NCBI GenBank assembly: GCA_018816605.1
Contig: JAHIVS010000721.1
Coordinates: forward strand, 1-5,752
Origin: Pseudomonadota bacterium
GTDB lineage: Bacteria; Desulfobacterota; Desulfobacteria; Desulfobacterales; Desulfobacteraceae
Reading direction: 5' to 3'
DNA: 5,752 nt
Positions 1 to 5,319 of the stretch are shown piece by piece. The translations under genes were made by a program, and so were the position numbers. A model generated the notes under the pieces. That model made no database searches. It worked only from the letters and a program-made list of their open reading frames with translations, and had not been told where the DNA came from. Position 1 is the first letter of the stretch. Each line of letters begins with the position of its first letter.

Positions 1-1
1 A

Positions 2-223
2 AAATCTTATATTTTTGATCGCGAAACCAGCATCTTGCGCCAATCAGACCCCAATCTTGAGACCCTGGCCAGACAATCTGCTGAACAAGAAATCAGAAAA
101 TCCGCCATTGAAGACGGCATTCTTGAGATTGCACAACGGAATGCAGAAAGCTATCTCTCACGCCTGTTTCTGGCCCTGGGATACGCAGATGTCATTTTTA
201 TAGAACCCGCACCATCAGAATAA
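2..223 (+). CDS. C-terminal end of a probable DUF4230-family protein (5' partial)
   Basis: The frame is open from base 2 to a TAA at 221-223, giving the last 73 residues of a gene that begins left of the window. The visible part starts YIFDRETSIL, continues with a charged helical stretch containing LARQSAEQEI and GILEIAQRNAE, and ends in a hydrophobic strand, GYADVIFIEP. The order 'DR-x-T, then ARxxAEQEI, then AxxxGIL-xxAxxNAE, then a LGxxxVxF strand' resembles the C-terminal end of DUF4230 proteins, which are usually membrane-anchored and have no known function; this match is from memory. A TTG at 35 could act as a start, but the similarity continues upstream of it, so a truncated long gene is more likely than a 62-residue gene. 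It is separated from the next gene by a terminator and looks functionally unrelated to the redox genes. Confidence 0.6.
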   Translation, partial: KSYIFDRETSILRQSDPNLETLARQSAEQEIRKSAIEDGILEIAQRNAESYLSRLFLALGYADVIFIEPAPSE

Positions 224-236
224 CCCCACCTAAACA

Positions 237-272
237 AAAAACAGGTCAGAATATTATCTCTGACCTGTTTTT
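237..272. terminator. Bidirectional rho-independent terminator
   Basis: A perfect stem pairs 241-250 (ACAGGTCAGA) with 259-268 and extends through four A-T pairs out to 237 and 272, with an 8-base loop at 251-258. On the plus strand it runs into a T-rich tail just after the gene ending at 223. On the minus strand it runs into TTTTTGTTT, 14 bases after the ccdA stop. It therefore suits convergent genes on both sides. Confidence 0.88.
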
Positions 273-286
273 CTTTAAGTGCTAAG

Positions 287-958
287 CTAAAATCCTAAAA
301 CCAGTCGAATCAAGGGTAAGTTAACAATAAAATCATATACCCCAATGCCGATCAGCAGAAGTCCACCGATAACATTGATCAATCTTGAATGCATGGCCAG
401 CCAGCGGGTGATCGTTCGCTGCAGTGCACCAGAGATCAATGACAACAATAATAAGGGCAATCCAAAACCAATGCCAAACCACAAAAATGTGCCCAGCCGG
501 CTCAAAGCTTCGGCGCTGGTAAGTGAAATGGCAAAAATACCCACCACAAGCGGACCGGAACACGGCAGGGCGATTGGCCCATAAAGTAACCCATACATGA
601 ATGCATTGACAAACGGATTGCGCATTGCCGGGATCTTGATTTGTGGCAGCGCTTTGAAAGGATTCTTGTCTGCTAACAGCAAAGTACCTAGCGTGATTAG
701 CAACAAATCTGCGATGGGAATGATAATAGATAATGCCCGACCGACCGAGACAGACAGGAGTGCAATCACCAGGCCCAGAAAGAGCATCATAGTTAAAACA
801 CCTGCCAAGACAAAGAACCCCAAGAAATAACGCCCTTTACGTTTTTCACCCGTCGCTGCTCCACTCAGATAAGCGAGATACCCCGGGTAAAGTGGAATAA
901 TGCAGGGGCTGGCACTGGCGAGTAAACCGAGACTGATTGATGTTAAAATGGCTTCCAT
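287..958 (-). CDS. ccdA: CcdA/DsbD-type membrane thiol electron transporter
   Basis: This 223-residue protein is almost entirely hydrophobic, with about six membrane segments. CcdA proteins carry reducing equivalents from cytosolic thioredoxin across the membrane to extracytoplasmic thioredoxin-like proteins. The two family cysteines are visible: C19 in the first helix, in ASASPCIIPLYPGYLAYLSG, and C133 in ALPCSGPLVVG at the start of the second half. Both lie next to prolines, as the family requires, and the length is typical of stand-alone CcdA. The frame is open 33 codons further upstream to 1057, but ATG at 958 is chosen: it begins the conserved region, has a GAAAGG ribosome site six bases upstream, and the longer form would overlap the preceding gene. 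The gene lies 70 bases downstream of a thioredoxin-like lipoprotein on the same strand, its likely electron acceptor. Cytochrome c maturation is the other classic role, but no haem lyase genes are visible here. Confidence 0.92.
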   Translation of the reverse strand: MEAILTSISLGLLASASPCIIPLYPGYLAYLSGAATGEKRKGRYFLGFFVLAGVLTMMLFLGLVIALLSVSVGRALSIIIPIADLLLITLGTLLLADKNPFKALPQIKIPAMRNPFVNAFMYGLLYGPIALPCSGPLVVGIFAISLTSAEALSRLGTFLWFGIGFGLPLLLLSLISGALQRTITRWLAMHSRLINVIGGLLLIGIGVYDFIVNLPLIRLVLGF

Positions 959-974
959 CAGGAACCTTTCGAAT

Positions 975-1015
975 ATTCTGGCTGGTAATCGCGAATCGCG
1001 ATTACCAGCCAGAAT
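975..1015 (-). other. Perfect 19-bp intercistronic hairpin
   Basis: Bases 975-993 (ATTCTGGCTGGTAATCGCG) are the exact reverse complement of 997-1015, leaving a three-base loop (AAT, 994-996). The hairpin fills most of the 70-base gap between the lipoprotein stop at 1029 and the ccdA ribosome site at 965-970. No T-tract follows on the minus strand, so it is not a standard intrinsic terminator. It could stabilise the upstream mRNA, act as a processing site, attenuate ccdA, or be a dispersed palindromic repeat. The structure is directly seen; the role is inferred. Confidence 0.85.
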
Positions 1016-1028
1016 CAAATTATTGGGT

Positions 1029-1682
1029 TTACATTCCTTCGGCCAGGAAGGGATCAATAAATGCTTTTAATTCATCTGCACTTTTTACTCCAAATGGCAT
1101 TGGATGCACTTGGCCTTTGCGGTCAATTATAAAGATGGGGGTGTTAGGTGGATTTAGGAAATTTGCACCATATAAATTGCCGATTTCTTGCAATACTTCC
1201 TGTGGGGGAATCACATAAATCCAGTCAAAACCATTGCCTTCTATGTATTTCTTCAGATCTTCGGCTTTTTCATTTGTATCGACATCTAAACCGATCGAAA
1301 CCAGATCAGAATCCATGCCGAGTAATTCGTGTAATACTTTTACTTGATCTTGTTGTTTCTTGCAATTAGAACACCACATGGCCAGATTTTCAACCAAGAC
1401 GACTTTGCCGGCGTAATCTGAAATCTTGAATGACTCTCCGGTATTCACGTCTGTCAGTAACACATCAAAGAAACCAGGAGTTATCATGTCTTTGTTTTCC
1501 ATTTCTTCTGTAGCCATGGCTTCCGTAACTTCAGTTGGAGTGTCCATCATATCATCTGTCGCCTTTTCCATCATAGCGTCGGTGGGTTTTTCCATCATAG
1601 CTTCCTCGGTGGGTACTGCAGGTGAACAAGCCGCAATGATAAAAACCATACTAATCAGTGTAAACAATACTTTTTTATTCAT
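1029..1682 (-). CDS. Thioredoxin-fold lipoprotein (TlpA/redoxin-like) with Met-rich linker
   Basis: The 217-residue protein has a lipoprotein signal peptide with lipobox IAAC (C19), so it should be anchored on the outer face of the cytoplasmic membrane. Residues 20-68 form an acidic linker with nine methionines, including three 8-residue repeats. Residues 70-217 form a thioredoxin-like domain: GKVVLVENLAMWCSNCKKQ holds the redox pair C104/C107, TPIFIIDRKG supplies the cis-proline (P182), and the C-terminal helix follows. The active site WCSNC differs from thioredoxin WCGPC and from the usual TlpA/ResA motifs, so the exact subfamily is uncertain. It is probably a thiol-disulfide reductant fed by the CcdA encoded next in the same unit. 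An upstream ATG at 1694 is rejected because GGAGG sits five bases before the ATG at 1682 and would fall inside the longer form. Confidence 0.88.
   Translation of the reverse strand: MNKKVLFTLISMVFIIAACSPAVPTEEAMMEKPTDAMMEKATDDMMDTPTEVTEAMATEEMENKDMITPGFFDVLLTDVNTGESFKISDYAGKVVLVENLAMWCSNCKKQQDQVKVLHELLGMDSDLVSIGLDVDTNEKAEDLKKYIEGNGFDWIYVIPPQEVLQEIGNLYGANFLNPPNTPIFIIDRKGQVHPMPFGVKSADELKAFIDPFLAEGM
1530..1601 (-). repeat. Three tandem 24-base units encoding Met-Met octapeptides
   Basis: Codons 28-51 of the lipoprotein read AMMEKPTD, AMMEKATD and DMMDTPTE, so paired methionines recur every eight residues (29/30, 37/38, 45/46). The DNA units, each starting (G)CTATGATGGA or close to it, are imperfect copies, consistent with expansion by replication slippage followed by drift. 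Linkers of this type are common in Chloroflexota lipoproteins (general knowledge), which also helps suggest the taxon. Confidence 0.8.
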
Positions 1683-1687
1683 TTCTT

Positions 1688-1692
1688 CCTCC
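1688..1692 (-). promoter_or_regulatory. Ribosome binding site that fixes the lipoprotein start
   Basis: GGAGG on the minus strand, with AAGAA between it and the ATG at 1682, gives five-base spacing. The earlier in-frame ATG at 1694 has no such site upstream, so the protein starts MNKKVLF. Confidence 0.8.
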
Positions 1693-1708
1693 ATTTCAAT
1701 ATAGTTCT

Positions 1709-1751
1709 ATTTTAGACGTGACAAATTACAAAAATAAGAAGAATACATTAC
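1709..1751 (-). promoter_or_regulatory. Candidate promoter and operator of the lipoprotein-ccdA unit
   Basis: Read on the minus strand, GTAAT occurs at 1751-1747 and again at 1729-1725, exactly 22 bases (two helical turns) apart. The second copy is followed by 10 bases and then TAAAAT (1714-1709), a five-of-six match to a -10 hexamer. A start near 1702 would leave a short leader containing the GGAGG site. No good -35 hexamer is present at normal spacing, as expected for a promoter that needs an activator. GTAA(T/C)-N10-TAnnAT also occurs at the two rightward promoters. The region is AT-rich, so chance matches are possible. Confidence 0.45.
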
Positions 1752-1768
1752 GATTCAATGAAGAAGCG

Positions 1769-1800
1769 TTAAGAGTTGTGTAATATTTTTAGTATACAAT
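1769..1800 (+). promoter_or_regulatory. Candidate promoter and operator of the two-component genes
   Basis: TTAAGA at 1769-1774 and GTAATA at 1780-1785 lie 11 bases apart, the repeat spacing usual for OmpR/PhoB-type regulators. GTAAT is followed by 10 bases and TACAAT (1795-1800), a five-of-six -10 match. The 18-base box 1768-1785 agrees at 14 positions with 3757-3774 upstream of the DipZ-like gene. This placement suggests autoregulation by the response regulator encoded just downstream. Transcription would begin near 1807, giving a very short leader and favouring the translation start at 1820 over 1799. Confidence 0.45.
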
Positions 1801-1819
1801 GAATCGTGGTGAGAAAAAT

Positions 1820-2503
1820 ATGACCCAAATTGTGATTGTTGAAGACGAACCAAGTATTAGTGAAGTTGTCAGCTTGTATTTAAAAAGGGCTGGATTTGAA
1901 GTATCCACTTTTTCAGATGGAATATTGGCTTTTGAACAATTTGAAAAAATATTGCCTGACCTGGTTATTTTGGATGTTATGCTTCCAGGTATGGACGGCT
2001 TTTCACTAATTAGAAGTATTCGTGACCACTCAGATGTGCCGGTGATCTTGCTGACTTCAAGGCGTGAAGAAAGTGACCGCATCGCAGGTCTTGAACTTGG
2101 CGCAGATGATTACGTCGTCAAACCTTTTAGTCCGCAAGAACTGGTCAGCCGAGTTAGGGCAGTTTTGCGCCGCACACAAACCAAATTAGAATCCCCAAGT
2201 CAGGGAATCATTCAAGCAGGCAATCTCAACATAAATCCTCACACTAGAGAAGTTCTTATAAACGGCATTGAAATTATGCTGACAGCAAAAGAATTTGATT
2301 TACTTTTTCACCTTGCGACACATCCCCGACAGGTCTTTTCACGCGACCAGCTTCTTGAAAGCGTCTGGGGCTTGCATGATTTTATTGACCCGAGCACAGT
2401 CACAGTTCACATAAGACGCCTGCGTGAAAAAATAGAAAAAGATCCCACCTCGCCGCTGCATCTTGTGACTACTTGGGGTGTAGGGTACAAATTCGAGCCA
2501 TAA
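1820..2503 (+). CDS. OmpR/PhoB-family response regulator
   Basis: This 227-residue DNA-binding regulator is phosphorylated by a partner kinase and acts in the cytoplasm. The receiver domain spans about residues 2-115: acidic pocket E8-D9, phospho-acceptor D52 in LVILDVMLPGMDG, switch T79 and Y98, and K101 in KPF. The C-terminal winged helix spans about 128-227, with LTAKEFDLL, the recognition-helix region STVTVHIRRLREKIE and the final wing WGVGYKFEP. It contains no cysteine, so redox sensing must lie elsewhere. An in-frame ATG at 1799 would add seven residues, but ATG 1820 is chosen because GGTGAG lies six bases upstream and MTQIVIVEDE is a normal family start. The kinase gene begins three bases after its stop. 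Its position next to redox-repair genes recalls E. coli HprR (YedW), but orthology is not shown, so no symbol is given. Confidence 0.95.
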   Translation: MTQIVIVEDEPSISEVVSLYLKRAGFEVSTFSDGILAFEQFEKILPDLVILDVMLPGMDGFSLIRSIRDHSDVPVILLTSRREESDRIAGLELGADDYVVKPFSPQELVSRVRAVLRRTQTKLESPSQGIIQAGNLNINPHTREVLINGIEIMLTAKEFDLLFHLATHPRQVFSRDQLLESVWGLHDFIDPSTVTVHIRRLREKIEKDPTSPLHLVTTWGVGYKFEP

Positions 2504-2506
2504 ACC

Positions 2507-3739
2507 ATGAAGAATTCGAAAAAACGCACCCTGTTTTTTGCCACAACAATAGCAGTCATTCTGCTAATCTCACTGGCAATTTTCTATTTATTGATGCGTC
2601 CAACATTTGGAGACTTGCAGCATATGGCCCTTTTTCTAGCCATTACTGCAGTTCTCTCAATTGCCATCGGCTACGGCGCTTATCGGTTTAATTGGTTAAA
2701 ATCTGCTCCTTCATTGCGTTGGGTGCTGCTGGGATCTTATGTAATTGCAAGCCTATTAACCTTTTTGAATGTGTGGTTGACAGCACGATTGATGTTTGCC
2801 AGCGAACACGATCTATTGTTGGCAACAGTTTTGCTTTTGTTTGCGGGCGGTATCGCGATTGCATTGGGCAGCTTTTTTACCAGTGCGCTCATTGATCGCA
2901 TCTCACGTCTTGAATCTGCCACCCATTCAATTGAAAAAGGAGATTTATCCACCCGAGCGGATATCCCCGGAAGAGATGAAATTGCATCGCTCGCAGATTC
3001 TTTCAATAAAATGGCTCAGCAGTTGCAAACAGCCGATCAAAAACAAAAAGAACTTGAAACTTTGCGCCGTGATTTGGTCGCCTGGGCTGGTCACGACCTG
3101 CGCACTCCCCTTTCATCAATCCGGTTATTAGTCGAAGCGCTTTCTGATGGTGTTGTCACAGATCCAAAAGAAATTCAAAACTACCTATCTCAAGCCAAGA
3201 AACATGTCGACACACTTTCTTTTTTAGTGGATGACCTCTTTCAAATCTCACAATTAGATTCAGGCGGCATGCCGCTTAACCTTGAAGCCGCTTCGATTAG
3301 TGATCTCATTTCAGACACACTTGAAAGTTTTTCCAGTTTGGCTGCACAAAAAGGGGTAAAACTGTGCGGTTCAGCCGATGAGGGTGTGGACACGATTATC
3401 ATGGATGTGCTCTGGATGGGACGTGCAATTAATAATTTGGTTAGCAATGCCATCCGCTATACGCCACTTAATGGCGAAATAAATATCACCGCTAACAGCG
3501 GCACCGATGTGGTAACTGTTTGCATCAGTGATTCTGGTGAAGGCATCTTACCTGAAGACATCCCCCATGTTTTTGAACGTTTTTACAGAGGTGATAAATC
3601 TCGCAGTCGAGTTAGTGGCGGTGCAGGGCTGGGACTGGCCATCGCCAAAGGGGTGGTTGAAGCTCATAAAGGCGAGATTTCTGTTCAGAGTGAGCGCCTT
3701 AGGGGAACTGCTTTCACAATTACACTTCCACGACGTTAA
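2507..3739 (+). CDS. Membrane sensor histidine kinase with four-helix sensor
   Basis: The 410-residue kinase pairs with the regulator three bases upstream; translation is probably coupled. The N-terminus has four membrane segments, at about 8-30, 40-58, 72-92 and 103-127, joined by short loops. By charge distribution the N-terminus and HAMP are inside and only loops of about ten residues (31-39 and 93-102) face out. A HAMP linker follows (about 128-175; GDLSTR, GRDEIASLADSFNKMA), with arginine (R131) where the usual proline would be. The HisKA domain carries H196 in WAGHDLRTPLSS. The ATPase domain has the N box (N310, N314), G1 box DSGEGI (342-347), F box HVFERFYRGD and G2 box GGAGLGLAIAK. 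All catalytic motifs are intact. The only cysteines, C287 and C339, are cytoplasmic. The signal is unknown; the neighbours suggest oxidative or envelope stress. Confidence 0.95.
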   Translation: MKNSKKRTLFFATTIAVILLISLAIFYLLMRPTFGDLQHMALFLAITAVLSIAIGYGAYRFNWLKSAPSLRWVLLGSYVIASLLTFLNVWLTARLMFASEHDLLLATVLLLFAGGIAIALGSFFTSALIDRISRLESATHSIEKGDLSTRADIPGRDEIASLADSFNKMAQQLQTADQKQKELETLRRDLVAWAGHDLRTPLSSIRLLVEALSDGVVTDPKEIQNYLSQAKKHVDTLSFLVDDLFQISQLDSGGMPLNLEAASISDLISDTLESFSSLAAQKGVKLCGSADEGVDTIIMDVLWMGRAINNLVSNAIRYTPLNGEINITANSGTDVVTVCISDSGEGILPEDIPHVFERFYRGDKSRSRVSGGAGLGLAIAKGVVEAHKGEISVQSERLRGTAFTITLPRR

Positions 3740-3757
3740 TCCTCTGTTCTTCAACAG

Positions 3758-3799
3758 TTAAGAATTTAGTAACAATTGTTGGTTAACATAACCTTATCA
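3758..3799 (+). promoter_or_regulatory. Candidate promoter and operator of the DipZ-like/msrPQ unit
   Basis: The 76-base gap after the kinase holds two pairs of half-sites spaced 11 bases apart: TTAAGA (3758) with GTAACA (3769), and TTAACA (3783) with TTATCA (3794). GTAAC (3769-3773) is followed by 10 bases and TAACAT (3784-3789), the same geometry as upstream of the response regulator. The gap also contains the palindrome AACAATTGTT (3771-3780) and GGTTA-ACA-TAACC (3781-3793). The weak hairpin at 3744-3757 lacks a T-tract, so read-through from the kinase gene is also possible. Confidence 0.45.
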
Positions 3800-3802
3800 A
3801 CA

Positions 3803-3807
3803 AGGAG
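3803..3807 (+). promoter_or_regulatory. Ribosome binding site that decides the DipZ-like start
   Basis: AGGAG lies only two bases before an ATG at 3810 but eight bases before the in-frame ATG at 3816. The second spacing is normal, so the protein is taken to begin MRLLLSF rather than MVMRLLLSF. Confidence 0.7.
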
Positions 3808-3815
3808 ATATGGTT

Positions 3816-4364
3816 ATGCGCTTACTCTTATCATTCATTTTCGTCGGTTTTTTGGTTCTCGCAGCTTGCAGCCCCTTCAAAGAAGAGGTTAAGCAATCCA
3901 CATCAGTCAACTTGCCTGACCTTGGTATTGCGCCTGAATTAACCAACACGGTATGGATTAATACGCCAAGCCCTCTCAAGCTTGCTGATTTAAAAGGCAA
4001 AGTCGTGATCATAAACATGTGGACCTTTGGTTGTATTAACTGCCGCAATGTGGTTCCCCATTTGATAGACTGGCATGAAAAATATTCTTCTGACGGATTG
4101 GTCATCATTGGCAACCATTTTCCTGAGTTTGACCGAGAGTCTGTACTGACAAATCTTGAACAGGCTGTCAAAGAATTGAATATCCCTTATGCAATAGCAG
4201 AAGACAACCTTGGCAACACCTGGCAAGCCTATGAAACTCGTTATTGGCCCAGTCTGTATTTGATCGACAAACAGGGACACATCCGATACACCCATATTGG
4301 TGAAGGTAAATATCAAGAAACAGAAGATGCGATCATCTCATTACTTAATGAGAAAGAAAATTAA
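3816..4364 (+). CDS. DipZ-like thioredoxin lipoprotein
   Basis: This 182-residue protein has a signal peptide ending in lipobox LAAC (C18), so it should be tethered outside the membrane. The rest is one thioredoxin-fold domain. GKVVIINMWTFGCINCRNVVP contains the redox pair C73/C76 in a CINC motif. NTWQAYETRYWPSLYLID contains the cis-proline (P145) preceded by tryptophan, and HIRYTHIGEGKYQETE follows. The CINC motif with YWP and GEGxYxxTE is characteristic of the TlpA-like/DipZ-like thioredoxin group, which in mycobacterial DipZ is fused to a CcdA-type membrane domain. Here it is free-standing, so it may draw electrons from the separately encoded CcdA at 287-958. It lies 12 bases upstream of msrP with an AAGAGGA ribosome site in the gap, so the two are surely cotranscribed. 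Its substrate is unknown; a thiol-based partner or maturation factor for the MsrPQ system is an inference from context. Confidence 0.9.
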   Translation: MRLLLSFIFVGFLVLAACSPFKEEVKQSTSVNLPDLGIAPELTNTVWINTPSPLKLADLKGKVVIINMWTFGCINCRNVVPHLIDWHEKYSSDGLVIIGNHFPEFDRESVLTNLEQAVKELNIPYAIAEDNLGNTWQAYETRYWPSLYLIDKQGHIRYTHIGEGKYQETEDAIISLLNEKEN

Positions 4365-4376
4365 CCAAGAGGAATC

Positions 4377-5312
4377 ATGAAAATACCCTTAATCCCCTCA
4401 TCAGAAATTACGCCTAAACAAGTCTATCTATCAAGAAGAGACTTTATGAAGGCAGCCGGTGTTATCGCTGGCAGCGTTGCCTTGGTGTCTTGCGCTGTAC
4501 CGACAGAAAAAGCAACCCCTTCTGGAACCCTATTGGGCACACAAGCCTCCTCCTCCGGGGATGTTCCTAATACCTTCAATGAAATCACTAATTACAACAA
4601 TTATTATGAGTTCACCACTGATAAACAACGGGTAGCAAATCTATCCAAAGATTTCAAAACATCCCCATGGGATGTGGAAATCTCAGGCATGGTCAACAAA
4701 CCCGGCAAGTTCAGCGTTGACGATCTGATAAAGAAATATCCACCTGAAGAACGCATTTATCGTCTGCGCTGTGTCGAAGCCTGGAGTATGGTTATTCCTT
4801 GGATGGGATTTCCACTCGCCAAATTGCTAAAAGATGTTGAACCCACTGCAGGCGCTAAATATGTCCGTTTTGAAACCATCTACAAACCCGATGAAATGCC
4901 CGGGCAAAAACAGTCCACTTATCCCTGGCCCTACGAGGAGGGACTGCGGATTGACGAAGCCATGAACGACCTCACCCTCCTCGCCACAGGATTATATGGC
5001 GGAGAACTCCCTGCACAGAGCGGCGGCGGCATTCGTCTGGTGGTCCCCTGGAAGTATGGATTTAAATCCATCAAGGCAATCGTGAAAATCGACCTCACAG
5101 ACAAGCAACCCGCCACCATGTGGAGCACTATTGCCCCCAATGAATATGGCTTCTATGCCAATGTCAATCCCGAGGTAGATCATCCCCGTTGGAGCCAGGC
5201 TTCTGAACGTCGAATTGGCGAGTTCAACCGCCGTGATACGCTTATGTTCAACGGTTATTCTGATCAGGTGGCTTACCTTTATGAAGGTATGGACCTAATA
5301 AAGAATTATTGA
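4377..5312 (+). CDS. msrP: Methionine sulfoxide reductase MsrP, molybdopterin catalytic subunit (YedY)
   Basis: MsrP reduces methionine sulfoxide in exported proteins using a molybdopterin centre and electrons from membrane MsrQ. This 311-residue copy aligns in memory along its whole length with E. coli MsrP (334 residues). It has a Tat signal with S19-R20-R21-D22-F23-M24-K25; YNNYYEF; ERIYRLRCVEAWSMVIPW with the molybdenum-ligand C132; FETIYKPDEMPGQ; VPWKYGFKSIK; YGFYANVNPEVDHPRWSQ; and FNGYSDQVAYLYEGMDL at the end. The mature domain appears complete. Unlike the soluble E. coli protein, its Tat signal ends in LVSC (C39), a lipobox followed by a Pro/Thr/Ser-rich linker (about 40-65), so it is probably a Tat-exported lipoprotein. 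The msrQ ribosome site overlaps the end of this gene, giving tight coupling. Confidence 0.96.
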   Translation: MKIPLIPSSEITPKQVYLSRRDFMKAAGVIAGSVALVSCAVPTEKATPSGTLLGTQASSSGDVPNTFNEITNYNNYYEFTTDKQRVANLSKDFKTSPWDVEISGMVNKPGKFSVDDLIKKYPPEERIYRLRCVEAWSMVIPWMGFPLAKLLKDVEPTAGAKYVRFETIYKPDEMPGQKQSTYPWPYEEGLRIDEAMNDLTLLATGLYGGELPAQSGGGIRLVVPWKYGFKSIKAIVKIDLTDKQPATMWSTIAPNEYGFYANVNPEVDHPRWSQASERRIGEFNRRDTLMFNGYSDQVAYLYEGMDLIKNY

Positions 5313-5319
5313 GGAAACC

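Noticed and set aside
15..203. A 62-codon plus-strand frame at the left edge
   Set aside because: It overlaps the frame at 2-223, which shows family-like helical sequence and ends just before the terminator; this one has no recognisable features.
345..830. Two plus-strand open frames (345-584 and 597-830)
   Set aside because: They are antisense to ccdA, have no family resemblance or ribosome sites, and the opposite strand encodes a clear six-helix protein with conserved cysteines.
959..1057. The 33-residue N-terminal extension of ccdA
   Set aside because: It would overlap the lipoprotein gene and translate through the perfect hairpin, and the start at 958 has a good ribosome site and begins the conserved domain.
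1426..1704. Plus-strand frame rich in Ser/Val repeats opposite the lipoprotein
   Set aside because: The repetitiveness only mirrors the Met-Met octapeptide repeat of the real gene on the minus strand.
1698..1724. Minus-strand promoter TTGTCA with TATATT for the lipoprotein gene
   Set aside because: The hexamers match well but the spacer is only 15 bases, and the resulting start would fall at or inside the ribosome binding site; TAAAAT at 1714-1709 fits better.
3744..3757. Hairpin CTGTT-CTTC-AACAG after the kinase gene as a terminator
   Set aside because: The stem is only five base pairs and no T-tract follows, so it is too weak to call a terminator.
3797..4316. Two minus-strand frames (3797-4171 and 3990-4316)
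   Set aside because: They are antisense to the DipZ-like gene, which has a lipobox, CxxC and cis-proline; the minus frames show no domain.
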